From Mesocentrotus franciscanus (lineage: Eukaryota; Echinodermata; Echinoidea; Camarodonta; Strongylocentrotidae): a stretch of 64,000 bases of DNA. Shown in pieces: positions 13,101 through 24,858 of the stretch. A model generated the notes under the pieces. That model made no database searches and was not told the origin of the DNA. It saw only the letters and a program-made list of their open reading frames with translations. The stretch is from contig CP137668.1 in NCBI GenBank assembly GCA_037976565.1, positions 20,605,804-20,669,803 of the forward strand. Direction: 5' to 3'. The position numbers were made by a program, and so were the translations under genes. The stretch's first letter is position 1; the number at the start of each line of letters is the position of its first letter.

Positions 13101-15537
13101 TTATAAACCATTTCGAATTATACTTGAATTATGGTATATTTTAGGACCAAACTTGTATGTTATGTTGCTACTATTATATTTTTAACATGAACAAATAATT
13201 ATAAGAAATCTGGCCAATATGTTTGACCTTTACCAAACCCAGCTCTTCTTGGAAGAGACGCTTTGCAGAAAAACCCACCCCAAGCTTCACACATGATTTT
13301 ATGTGTTACAATTCCTGGTAAAAATTAACAGTGCGCGTTTCATTTTACAGGTCCCTGGACTAGTTACTAAAAGAATGTTGGCCAGTGTGTATTCAACCAG
13401 CATGTTATGCTGTACAACCAAGCTCTTCAGCTCCATCCAACTGAAGTTAAAACCTCGTTGACACGAAGCTCAATTCTCTGTTGTGATTCTGACAAGCACA
13501 GAGATCTAAGGCAAGTGAAAGCTTGGTAATTAGAGGAGAGTTTTCATTGCACGGCTTCGCAGGAAGCGCCATTTCTTTTAATGTTCACCGCCTCTACTGA
13601 AAGCAAAGACAGTTTACAGCTGCCATTAGATACGGTCGTTGTTTCAAGTGATCAGAGCATTGAAATAAACATCTGTTTTCATCACTACACAGCAGTGGAA
13701 TTTATATATATTTTATTATAAGACTAATCCTTGGATTAGTTTAAGGAGAAAATGTACTTTCAGTTCATCTTACATGAACATTTCTAGAAATATCACGATT
13801 ACACGATAATTTTACTTTTATATCTCCAAAACGACTTCGAAAATATAAAGGAAGCCGCTCTGTACTATTTGGAAACAATTTCTCAATTCTCAACCTTTAA
13901 AGTACATTCATGTGCAGATATAATATGATGTACTATGAAACTAGTAACCCATGTCCGTGCATGATTATTATTCATCTGTTCATGATTACATACTCCATCA
14001 GAATAATCACCTCTCTCATACTCATACTCATAAAGTACGCTACGCTATTCAGTTTCCGGACCGAGGCCAATTTTGCTCTTTTTATCTCATGATGTATCAG
14101 AACATGTATGAAGGGCTTGAACCTAGCTCGCTCGTAAAAGTGTCCTACTTTTGAAATACTACGGATATCACTGCGCTATATTCATCAAGTCCTATAATGC
14201 AGAAACAGTAGATGCTGAACTGAATTGTGAAGTAGCTAAAATGTATTCGGACTTGCCATTAATCAGCTTATGGCAGAAAATGATAGAGAAACTACAATCT
14301 ATACGAGAATGTGACAGAGCATTTTAAAGTTATACTGTCCCACATGTAAAACAAGAAAAGAAAAAAGAGGGCGGTCCGATGGAGAGGATCATGATGTATA
14401 AATGCCAAGATATTCACAATTCAGGGTAAAATAAAATTTCGTCACTGAACTGACATCTGAAACATTAATTCAAACAGATCTTTTCTCAGTTTGCCGACGA
14501 TGGTTCAAAGTTCAATGTAACATTTATTTTCGTCCATTTCTTTTCATATCAACAAAATACCCAATTAATACATTTTAATTTGTACATACCTGATTACATA
14601 AGCAATCTTAAGAGCATAAACAGTTTGAACACAGGGAAGAAGGCGTAAATCCTAAAAGCATATAGGCTTGTGTCGGTTTCGCAAATGAGACAGCGCTTTC
14701 CTCATAGTCAACTACTTTTTTTCACTAAGACAAAGCAGAAGATGTTTTTTTTTTTAGCTTGTCACAATATTTTGTTGTCCCTCCCCAGGAAGAAAATATT
14801 TTTAAAATAGGGTAGCCCAAGCTAATGTAAATATACCAACAAAATATCTAAAAATACTTAATAAGAAAGATAGGTATTAATGAGACGGTCTTATTTACTC
14901 AGGGTAGCCTCATCAGTAAGACAACTGTTATTTTCCCCAGTAGCCAGTATGTCCCAAAGTGAAATGGATCGAGGTATGTATACTTGTTTGATTGACATGC
15001 CTTTTGTTGTTTATTACTGTGTTGTAAACTGTGTTCATAGTAGGAGCACATTACTGCCATTCTTCGCTACGATCATGATGATGAGGAGTAGGACATCGTC
15101 TCACCGGGGGTATGTAATGTTAACAATGTACCCGATAGTGAGGGCCTCATTGCTCACCCTCCAAGCTGTCGACATTGATATCATCATCATGGTCATGATC
15201 AGACTCATCTATCCAGAGTTAGTCAGTCTCCGGTCTCATCGTCGCCCGTATTCTATACACACGGACCTGATGACTAGCCTGCAGGCACAGACTCTAATTT
15301 GTTTCACTTGTGCTAACTTCTAGTTCCCATTAACAACTTCAACTAAATATTAGTAATACACATATGTATATCTTTACATTTAATAGTATGCAGAGCTATG
15401 TCTAAATATCGTTTAAAACAATTACTGCATGTTCAATCAACATTACTCTTTGGTTATTTAGACATGTATCAGTATTATTCTTTGCATTGTATGATTGTTC
15501 ATATGAACTGTCATTATTGTGATGTGTTGTTGTTAAT
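10166..15537. other. Long non-coding stretch, no gene seen
   Basis: No frame here resembles a known protein, including the longest at 14880-15323 (147 codons). Small structures noted: an inverted pair GCCACACC / GGTGTGGC about 70 bp apart (11796-11866), and a short hairpin ACTAATCC-TT-GGATTAGT at 13723-13740. Confidence 0.5.
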
Positions 15538-15570
15538 AAATTCAAGTTCAAATTCAAATTCAAAAACTTT
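15530..15570 (+). repeat. Retroelement-like 3' tail with TTCAAA units
   Basis: An AATAAA signal (15535-15540) is followed by repeated TTCAAA/TTCAAG hexamers. A polyadenylation-like signal next to a short tandem tail is a usual end for a non-LTR retroelement, but the body upstream is not recognisable. Confidence 0.45.
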
Positions 15571-16323
15571 TCATTTGAAAATTTACCACAAAAGCCTTGA
15601 GCAGAGCCTAGTTCTGTCAGTCTCTGGCTGTGTCCGAAGCAGCTAAATTACAGAGCCTACGCAGTATGCTGTCAGCCTATAGTCTCAAAGTGCAGACAGT
15701 GTTACGCACAACGAAGGATAAGGGTTTGAGCCTGCAAACTACACGATGACAGCGGAATTCCTAATCCTCCAGACATCCAGACATACGTCTGATTATTACA
15801 AATCGTCTGCAGACTCTGATCCGACAATTGATCCAGCGTCAAGTGCTTGATATCATCGTGAGTATATAGGGTTAGGGTTAGTGTTGCAATCGAGCTTTAG
15901 TTTAGGGTTTAGCCATACAATAATAATTGTATATCTCACCTAAATCATAACTGACTATTTTATGTTTGCTGTAATTGCTGTAAACTCATTTATTCGTTCC
16001 GTTCCGTGCACATGAGGTTTAAGATTACAATTCTATTCATTTTATTTTGAAAGTTAGACATTATTGTTAAGCATTTTATGTTATTATATCAATTTTTTCC
16101 CGATAATCATCAAATCAAATGTTTCCAATGTAGGCACCATTTTATTGATTTGAAAGTTTCTAGTTTTAGTTTTATGTGATGAATTAATGTAAAGCCATTG
16201 TAATGACAAAATAATGTGATGAAAGCAATGATGGATATAATGGTAATTGCTCAAATTATTATAATTTTATCCTGATATATGTTTATTATCTCATATTGTG
16301 AATTTTTATTCTGTTCTTTGCTC
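15571..16323. other. Non-coding stretch with short telomere-like motif
   Basis: No gene seen. At 15864-15915 a few TTAGGG / TTTAGGG units occur in degenerate form, too few to be a functional telomeric array. Confidence 0.5.
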
Positions 16324-16552
16324 TTTATTTTTCCAGGATGCAGCCTGTGGGGGGACATGCTTTCGAGTAATAGCAATTTCAATTGCTTTTGTCACCCCTG
16401 ACCAGCAGATTGTATCCTTCTCTCTCTCCTCTCCACTTTCCTAAAACTGTTGTTTGCATGAATTATGAAATCTCTATGTATTATCTGATTATTATACTCA
16501 CTGTATGTTCTCTGATTGATCAAATAAATAATAATAATAATAATAGTAATAG
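16324..16552 (+). mobile_element. Probable non-LTR retroelement 3' end
   Basis: The stretch holds a GGGGGGACATGCTTTCGAG block, then a C/T-rich part, then ATCAAATAAATAATAATAATAA at the end. A 3' UTR-like segment running into an AATAAA plus (AAT)n tail fits a truncated LINE or SINE. No coding sequence of the element is left, so family and full extent are unknown. Confidence 0.45.
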
Positions 16553-17651
16553 TATAGTGTTGGGTCCAGGGTTGAAGTTAGAATTTGATTAGTGTGGGAA
16601 AGTGACCGCGGAGGAACCGTCGCAGGAGCATGTGTCGTTCAACCGAGACCCCCGATAGGATGTGTGTATTCTTCTATCATAATGTTAACATCTTCTGTAC
16701 TCTGCCACGTAAGATTGGTCATTGAATTTTGAAATGTAAAGTTCTGACTGGCCTTTCGTTGTGTCTTTGTTAACTGGTAGAAAAAAAAACATGGAATAAT
16801 TTCAATGGAAACCCTCCCTCGCATTTAACGCATTTAATTCGTTTCATAAGGCCAATGCCCCCTCAGTTTTAAATATATTGCCATGAGGATTCACAAGATC
16901 TCTAAAACAAGGCATGCCGGAATATGAATATGCTACAAGAACGCACACGTAAAACACATCCTTTCGTTTCGTAGAATAGGCAATAACAACATCAAATCGA
17001 TGATGTAGCTGATGTCAAAATTCCCACCTGGAAATTAAAGGTGAATTTAATACAAAATTATTTAACAAGGTGAAATTGTATCCATACAATCAATATAAAG
17101 ACGAGAGTTTTTATCTCTCCGTCATGTAAATGGATTCGCCAGGCAGATGATATTCAAAACCGATTCGTCACCTACTTAATGCTGGAAATGGCTCTTATAT
17201 ACGCATTTGAATGTGACATGGGTTGTGCCTTCCAAGAACCACGCCAATTATGTTTTCCCCACCTGGTGCATTGCTGAATAATGACATTAAAGAGAAGCTT
17301 GAGTTATGGCAAAGGTATATCAATATCTGGAAGCAGAGTTTCTCACTCTCAGTGATTTAATGAAAAAAACAAAAAACAATACTCTCTCTCTCTCTCTCTC
17401 TCTCTCTTTGTTAGCATTTGGTGATTCCAAAACCTTATAATACACGATCATTCTTATCAACCTATTCGAATAATTTCTACACATTTTCTTCCACAATGTA
17501 GTTGTCACAAATCTAAGTTTGATTACACAATTGAGAGAGAAACATGGACGGTAATCAAATAAAATAGCAAACAACCAGAAGAGCTGGGCAAGAGAAGGAC
17601 ATAATAGGCCTATACATGCATTTCCAATGGTAGTACAGTTGCGATGTCTAA
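16553..17651. other. Non-coding stretch with CT microsatellite
   Basis: No gene seen. A pure CT run sits at 17381-17408. Confidence 0.55.
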
Positions 17652-18064
17652 AGCCCACCGCACACTATACGATCTGGATACGATCCGATTTTGGAAAAAA
17701 TCATGGTAGCATTTGATATGAACATTCAAACTTCTAAAAGCTTAATGATCGATGAATTTAGTAGTCATATGATTAATAAAATTGAAATTATGGATTTCAC
17801 GCTTCCTTGGAGGATGGATAGCTAAATCGGCTCAGAATCGTAGTGACGCCTACAATTAGCGCGACTATCTACGTCTACGATTTGAAGCCGATTCGGTTTT
17901 TATTCTGACTAGAAAGATAAAATGCATTGCAAATCCGGTTTATATAATTCTTATCATTATTTAGAACCTACATCAGGAAGATGATGTTTGTTTAGATTTC
18001 TTCATCTAATATAATTGTAATTTCTTCTCAAATCGGATCGGAGGAAGATCGTACAGTGTGGGCT
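17652..18064. mobile_element. Harbinger-like MITE, 413 bp
   Basis: The ends are inverted repeats of about 38 bp: the left begins AGCCCACCGCACACTATACG and the right end reads back as AGCCCACACTGTACG, both continuing into GATCCGATTT. The element is flanked on each side by TAA (17649-17651 and 18065-18067), the three-base target duplication of PIF/Harbinger transposons. There is no transposase, so it is non-autonomous. A fragment with a similar end lies at about 63432-63500. Confidence 0.82.
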
Positions 18065-18067
18065 TAA

Positions 18068-19265
18068 TAGAGACCAATTTATAAGTAAAGTCCAAATAAC
18101 CTTTAGCTTGTGTAATTGGTAATGAACCACCGTGATTGTTCGAATAAAAAGTGAGCTCTGACATTTGAGCTCGATCTGTATCTTGCAAACTAATACCGGA
18201 AAATGCAAATATCAGAGGTTATCAAGTTTACTGTGCACTGTGATGTTCATATGTGTTAAAGTTCCACCTGATTTTAAGTTGAATTCAATAAAAAAAAAAT
18301 TAAAAAAGCTTCTCCTTTTTCTATTAAATATTTCCTTTCCTTCCATCTGACTGAAAACACCCTTTTCAAATTTGATCCTGAAATATTATTTTTGGAAATA
18401 TGTTCTTATGTCCTTCTGTATGAAATGAACATACTCCTTCGTAAAAACGAAAAAGGTTATTTTTCACATTGTGGAATTTGTATCAATTAAGTTTGTTAAT
18501 CATAAAGTTGCCAATCGGTATATGGATCTATACAATTATAGAACTTTGTAGATTTTTTGCATCAAGATTTTATTTTTCAAACTTTCACTAACATTTTGAT
18601 TTTCATGTTTCTTGTTTTTATTGACATTACTTCATCACTTCATTGAAAATTACCAACGAAAAGAAAATGAGTCATCCTGAATTCCATGTAGTACCAACAA
18701 AGCTTGCATCATATGGCATAAGAAGAGAAGGGTATAATTGTTATCTCTTGAAGCCTCACTAGTGCAGTTGCATTATCGAATTTTCGGATGTGGGGTTATT
18801 ACGAGGCAGATGTGTTGTTCTGGGAGGGTACTCCGGAGGAAATTTCGACGGAAATGCCGATACGAGATGGAAGGGTGTAGAAGACACGTCTGACTATATT
18901 ATTACCCAGCCATTTTTCCTGCTAATATACTGTGCGCCTAATTATCGAATGTAATTCCGCTTCACAATTTATTGCATCACATTGCGAGTGTTGTAAAGAG
19001 TTCTTTTAGCCATAGAGCCTACAAGTCAGTGTCATTAATTAGGCCTATTCTAAATGTATTTGATAGTTTATCACTTTGCTAACTGAAAACATAATGAATA
19101 ACAACAATAACAACAACAGCAAACACTATAGTGAAAATATAAGTGTCAGTGGACACTGTCCTTTTAAAATTTTATTTTATTCTTTATCATACATCTGCTT
19201 TCTGCACCCATACCTGCACTTGCACTGCACCCACTTGATCATTCAGTTTTTCCAAGAGAGTTATG
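18068..19265. other. Non-coding stretch, no gene seen
   Basis: AT-rich DNA with no recognisable frame, RNA gene or clear repeat. Confidence 0.5.
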
Positions 19266-19549
19266 TCGCTAAATCTTTTTTTTTATGAGGCCGCCATCCA
19301 TCTCCAGCCTAACCGCTCACGATGGCGGTCTCCTGCGTTCTAAAGTACCTCTCTAATTTATTGAAATTTCTTATCTTATTTGTATGCTTTGTATATGTTT
19401 GTTGTATAATATTATCGTACAAGATTTTCTATGTAATTACTTTTGTAAAAAATGTATTCATTGTATTTGTTATTGTTCGAATTTTTGTTTGAATTTGTAT
19501 CTTTTTGAACGCAGAAATAAAACCAAACAAACAAACAAACAAACAAAAT
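19266..19549 (+). mobile_element. Probable retroelement 3' end with CAAA tail
   Basis: A T-rich 3' UTR-like segment begins with a GCCGCCATC...GATGGCGG inverted pair (19292-19328). It ends in AAATAAAACC followed by five or more ACAA units (19524-19548). This looks like the 3' end of a non-LTR element with a tetranucleotide tail. No coding portion is left. Confidence 0.45.
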
Positions 19550-19799
19550 GTACCGTAGCCATCTACATCCGTTTCTTGTTTTCTGATTTGTTTGTGCTTA
19601 CAGTAATCATGAGATCCCAGTTGAGTAAATTATTGTTATTAAGATTTCTTTAATCATTATGGATTTTATCAATTTTTATGATACCTGCTTGCACGCAATT
19701 AGTCCTACTTATAATTATATGACCACTAAGTAAATGCCATCATTTCAGAGCAAAGCGTCCTAATTATCGTTCATCAATCAGTTCTGATTATAGTTTGGG

Positions 19800-19895
19800 C
19801 CGACAATTAAATCCACTAACCGCGACACTCCGATTCGAAACTTAGTCATGAAGAGATAATAGCTAACCACTAAACCAACCCGCATCTCCAATATA
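19800..19895 (-). mobile_element. tRNA-derived SINE head
   Basis: On the minus strand an A-box-like segment (GGTTTAGTGGTTAGC) is followed about 30 bases later by a B-box-like segment (GTTTCGAATCGGAG), the internal RNA polymerase III promoter arrangement of tRNAs. The flanking arms do not form a proper acceptor stem, so a SINE or tRNA relic is more likely than a working tRNA. The 3' body runs toward lower coordinates and is not delimited. Confidence 0.6.
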
Positions 19896-21667
19896 TAAGT
19901 ACAAGACAGTCTGGCTTCATTATTATCATCTATTCCTTTTCTACATGCACGATGTATCTTAAAATATATATTGCCATGCCTCTTTTATGAGCTGATAATA
20001 GTTGATGAGCATTACATTTACATTACAAAATAGTCATTCAAACTAAGGTGCTTGCTTTCTATTTTGATTGCTTGGTGTGCCAGGCAACATGAGCTTAGCA
20101 AGTGGCCACGATGCTTGCTCCCTCTTGAGAACGAAGATCTTTGTAATGGGAATCCATCCTAGTTAGTACGGCCTTCCCCTTTTATCTCATGATTGCTCTG
20201 AGAAGCATGCTGGTGACGGGATACAGCGGCGTAGCATCAATTATTAGCCCCGCAAGACGGAAGACAGAGAGAAAGAGATTATAATTTGTTTAGATTATAT
20301 TAAACGGAACAGACTTGGAGGCGAGTATTGAGAGAACAAATCATTTTTTTAAAAAGAGACACTCGAGAGACCTTCAATAATGTGATATGATTTCAATCGT
20401 CAAGATACAGCTCAAGAATAATAAATGCTGTTATCAATGAACAATATAAGATAATCTATAAACCTCGCACAGACTATAAATCTCGCCCCCGTAAAAGAAA
20501 AAATGCACGATCGTAAAGATTTACCCCCTGTCCCCCTCCCCCAAAGTTAATTTCAGCCTTGTGCGCCACTTTAGCAATAGCATATGGTATAACCCTATCA
20601 TTTCTATATGCAATACTATAGGGTGTTAACATTACCCTAAAGATGATTTCGTGAGAGTCTTTGCGATGATGTTTTATACTGGCTTTTAAGTAATAGCAGC
20701 TCTTCAACGTTTTCTTCAATTTATTTTGCATGCATCTCAGGTATAATGTTCTATGATCTCCCTGCATGAATGTTATATTCTCATTTCCTCCTCTACATGA
20801 GATGAAAGATATATTTCTCTTATTCACCCAGGATAGTATCATCGGTACTGCTCTTCCGGAGAGCCCTGTAATTATTATCACCCCGGTATTTACCAGGTAC
20901 CCATTTAATATACCTGGATAGAGAGAGAGAAACAAATGTGTTTCATAACATAAACAATTTACATCATCTCCATGAAATATACATAATTCTTAGTAAGACA
21001 CCCCCTCGTTTAGCATCCATATACATGATGTGGATACATGACACTTTAGCAAGATGAGATGTCAGCTGAGAATGAATTAGTTCCCGAATAAGTGGTGGGA
21101 GACAATCATTGATAGAGCTTCAAAGACAGAGCCAGAGAATTATTTACATAGGGATTGTCTCCAATCGGGGCTTAGAGACTGACTGTTGACATCGAATCTA
21201 ATTATATTGTATCATGCATGTAGCCTATCCAAGTGATCACCAGAGTTACTCTTTAATTTGAATATAATATCCCTCCTCCTCCTCCTCCTTTGCCCCCACC
21301 CCCTATTGCCCAAAGGAAGCTTTCTATGTAGTCATCTCGCATATGCAATCTAGTAGAAACAAACTAAAACCGATCTGGTACAAGATGCATCAAGAAAACA
21401 CACTTTCATCAAATCCACAGCCTTGACTAACATTACGACTTATTTACCTCAAATATCTCATCCAACACAACGTCATCACTATACTTATCTAACGAAGATG
21501 TTAACATATTGTTTCTACTTATTCTCTTTTTACAAACTTGATATCGATGCTATAAAATTATCTTTTAAAATAAAATTGCATGTGATTTGATTTGATTCCG
21601 TTGTGAATTTTTTTGTTTTAAACCCGGCTTATCAGACCGACCCCCCTGCCTGGATATATTTGTTTAA
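19896..21667. other. Non-coding stretch; unassigned frame and possible SINE body
   Basis: A 153-codon minus-strand frame (20474-20935) shows no domain I recognise. Part of it, about 20800-20915, carries a GGGTACCTGGTAAATACCGG block that reads like a SINE body. I do not call a gene here. Confidence 0.45.
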
Positions 21668-22034
21668 AGCCTCTCTACAGTGTTGGCAGCCCAACATTAA
21701 TTTTGCTCGAACTTTTTTTGCCAAAAATTAACTTGAATTGTATAATGATGTGAAAGGGTATGTCATTTAATACACACTTCTGCAAGGAGTTTTCAAACGA
21801 ATGTGTTTGAAGACGAATATTGATGAAAAATTGCTATATAAATTATTTGGGTTTACTGTTGTACGCAGAAAAACTAAATTTTGTTTTCTTTCATCAATAT
21901 TCGTCTTCAAACACATTTGTTTTGAAAATCCTTGCAGAAGTTTGTGTCAAATGACATCCTATTTCACATCATTATACAGTTTAGGTGAAATTTTGCCATC
22001 AAATTTTAGGAGCTCCCAACACTTTAGAGAGGCT
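21668..22034. mobile_element. Long-hairpin MITE flanked by TTAA, 367 bp
   Basis: Two arms of roughly 150-170 bp are inverted copies of each other around a loop of about 50 bp near 21845-21890. The outer ends read AGCCTCTCTA on both sides. TTAA lies immediately outside each end (21664-21667 and 22035-22038), the target site of piggyBac and Kolobok transposons. No transposase is present. The 87-codon plus frame across the hairpin (21801-22064) is not a gene. A half copy of the same family lies at 45970-46062. Confidence 0.85.
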
Positions 22035-22879
22035 TTAACACGAACATTCTGTTTGTGTGTATAGAATGTGTAACTTATTGTTGATGTATTTTGGGTTGTC
22101 TTTTTCATATTACTTTAAAATTCTGACATAAAAGTCACTCAACGGCTCTATGCACAATAACTTCTGATCAAACGGGGTAAAGAGACTCTCTTACTTCTTT
22201 CTGAATAATTATTTCTTGCAGTAAATGTGATAACTAGCTGGGTTCGACTGCAATAAATTGAAATATATCACTGGAAATCATGGGATTTTATACTTCAGAA
22301 AATACGCAGAATGAAAAATTAAACTCAGGCCACTTCGTGTTGCTATTGAGCCGACGACTCACATATTATAATACAAAGCTCATGGCAACGTGAGAGCCGT
22401 GGGAACCATCAAAATTCACATTAATTCGTTAGAAAATTAGCGGCAGCCATTTCATATGGGTATGGCTTTGTGGATTTAATTATAAAAGCCTGTTCCAAGA
22501 GATAGACCTTCCCTAATTTGATAAATGTACATACACTGCCATATGATTAGTGAATAAATCTACTGATTCCATTGAATTATGGTCATGGTGGAGTATGACC
22601 TTAAGGGTTAACGGCCATATGGGCGAGCGATAGCCAGAGAAAATGGACATACAAATTTAAATCTGATAATGGACGTGCTTGCTTTTCATGAAAGATTCTC
22701 GTTTCAATGGATCTAAGACAATTTTTTTTTACTACTGCAAAGTGATATATCTTCCTTTTAAGCTATTGTATTTATTGGCTTAAATACTCTATTAAAAAGA
22801 ACCTGAAAATGTGATGACCGTTTTCCTCTTTGTTTATAGTTTTTTCTTATCTTAGATGTTTGCCTTTACCTTTTTGTTT

Positions 22880-22880
<1 letters not shown>
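22035..22880. other. Non-coding stretch, no gene seen
   Basis: AT-rich DNA with no recognisable frame or structural RNA. Confidence 0.5.
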
Positions 22881-23228
<348 letters not shown>

Positions 23229-23493
23229 CATTACTATTCAAATATACACGGTTGCAATATTTTTGCAATCGTTTCATGAAAAGAGGTAAGATAAAAATAT
23301 TCCAAATCTGTAGGCAACAGTTTACTTCTACCACTACTTCCACGATATACTACTACATTATTTTTCGACAACTCACCCTCCGTCGCTTCAAATGTTACAA
23401 CAATTTTGTACATTGTCCCTATATACCCCTGCATAATAATGAGATTGAGCAATATGATAACATACATAGTTCACATTCTATAGAGGAACCACG

Positions 23494-23753
23494 CAGGGGC
23501 GGATCCAGCCGGCGGAAGGGTAATTTTTTTTCCACCACCACCCCCCCCCCCTTGGGCGCCAGGGGTAGTGAGCACAATTTTTTTTTTGGCACCCGAAATT
23601 TTTTTCCTACGGGAAGGGTTATTTTTTTCCACCGCCACCCCTTGGGCGCCAGGGGAGGGGGCCCAACTTCTTTTTTTTCAAAAAGGGTGTTTTTACATGT
23701 TTTTTTTTCTAGGGGAGGGGGCCCGGGCCCCCCGGGCCCTCGATCCGCCACTG
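23494..23753. mobile_element. hAT-type MITE with exact 8-bp target duplication
   Basis: The ends are short inverted repeats: the left starts CAGGGGCGGATC and the right reads back as CAGTGGCGGATC. An identical octamer, GAACCACG, flanks the element at 23486-23493 and 23754-23761, the length and pattern expected of hAT transposition. The inside is homopolymer-rich (T and G runs) with a repeated CCTTGGGCGCCAGGGG block at two places. It has no coding capacity. Confidence 0.88.
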
Positions 23754-23761
23754 GAACCACG

Positions 23762-24354
23762 GATGAGCCAATTCGTTTTATGTCGCTTCATATACAAAGC
23801 TAGCTGCGTTGGACTGGTATAGTAGTCTTTAGTCGATTCTTGAATGCAAAGAATTCCTGCTTGGCCGCTGGGCTACTCCCTCATTAAGTGGAGGATAACA
23901 AGCTATAATGATGTCCAAGAATCTCAGGACATACAGTGGCGTGTGTTGGAATTGCTGTAGCCTACCCCCACCTCTCCACCACCACCATCATCATCGTATG
24001 AAGCATGGTGGATCCGAGTTTGTTTGACGAGTTTGTTTGAGAAGGTTCAACTTGAAAAAAAAATGATCACATGGTTGCTTAAAAAGTTTTATGAATCACT
24101 TATCATTCATTATGATAATTTGTGTTCATTCAGCATCTACGATGTCTTGTTCCACGTAATTGAGGACCGAGTGGAAACCCTGTCTAAATCTGAGTTGGAG
24201 CAACGGAGGTATTTCTTTTCATTCGAATAATCCACCTACATGTAAGTCAGTATTAATGATGCGATTTCTCCCTCATTAAGCCACATAATGATGACTCGCC
24301 TTCGGAGAGGTATCTGGCTTGAGGTTTGTCCATGAGATTGATGACTTTCATAAA
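23762..24354. other. Non-coding stretch, no gene seen
   Basis: A CAGTGGCGTG segment at about 23935 resembles a hAT terminal repeat, but no partner end was located. No gene is apparent. Confidence 0.45.
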
Positions 24355-24441
24355 CAGTGGCGTAGTTACGGAAGACATGGGGATGGTACGCTTCCCCCAA
24401 AATAAACAAGAGGGAGAGAGAAAGAAATAGAGAGGGAGAGG

Positions 24442-24472
<31 letters not shown>

Positions 24473-24858
24473 CGAAGAAGGGAGAGAGAGAGAGAGGGAG
24501 GGATAAAGAGAGGGAGAGAGAGAGAAAGAGAGAAGGAGGGGAGAGAGAGAACGAGAAAGAACGAGAGAGCCAGAGAGAGAGAGAGAGAGAGAAGAGAGTG
24601 AGAGAGGGAGTGGAGAGAGAGAACGAGAGAGCCAGAGAGAGAGAGAGAGAGAGACAGAGAGAGAGGGAGATAGAGAGAGAGAGAGAGAGAGTGATAGAAA
24701 CCCAAAAAGAAGAAGATGATACGACCCCCTTGCACATCCTCCCTTGCTCGACGGCCGTGCTCTATTCCATTTCATCACCTACTAGTAGTAATACCAGTGC
24801 CTCCCCCACACCAATGCCCCTACCCATAATATAATGTTGTACCCACGCTACGCCACTG
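24355..24858. mobile_element. hAT-like MITE carrying a GA microsatellite
   Basis: The left end CAGTGGCGTAG (24356-24366) and the right end CTACGCCACTG (24848-24858) are inverted copies. About 290 bp of the interior (24408-24692) is GAGA/GGGA repeat, which generates three overlapping Ser/Leu-rich minus-strand frames. I could not find a clean 8-bp target duplication, so the family call rests on the terminal sequence alone. Confidence 0.65.

Noticed and set aside
14880..15323. 147-codon plus-strand frame as a gene
   Set aside because: Composition is not protein-like and nothing in it is recognisable.
15864..15915. Interstitial telomere repeat
   Set aside because: Only a few degenerate TTAGGG-like units; not enough to claim a telomeric origin.
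20474..20935. 153-codon minus-strand frame as a gene
   Set aside because: No recognisable domain, no splice-consistent neighbours, and part of it resembles a SINE body.
24236..24778. Three overlapping Ser/Leu-rich minus-strand frames up to 180 codons
   Set aside because: All come from a GA repeat inside a MITE; no domain and no frame preference.
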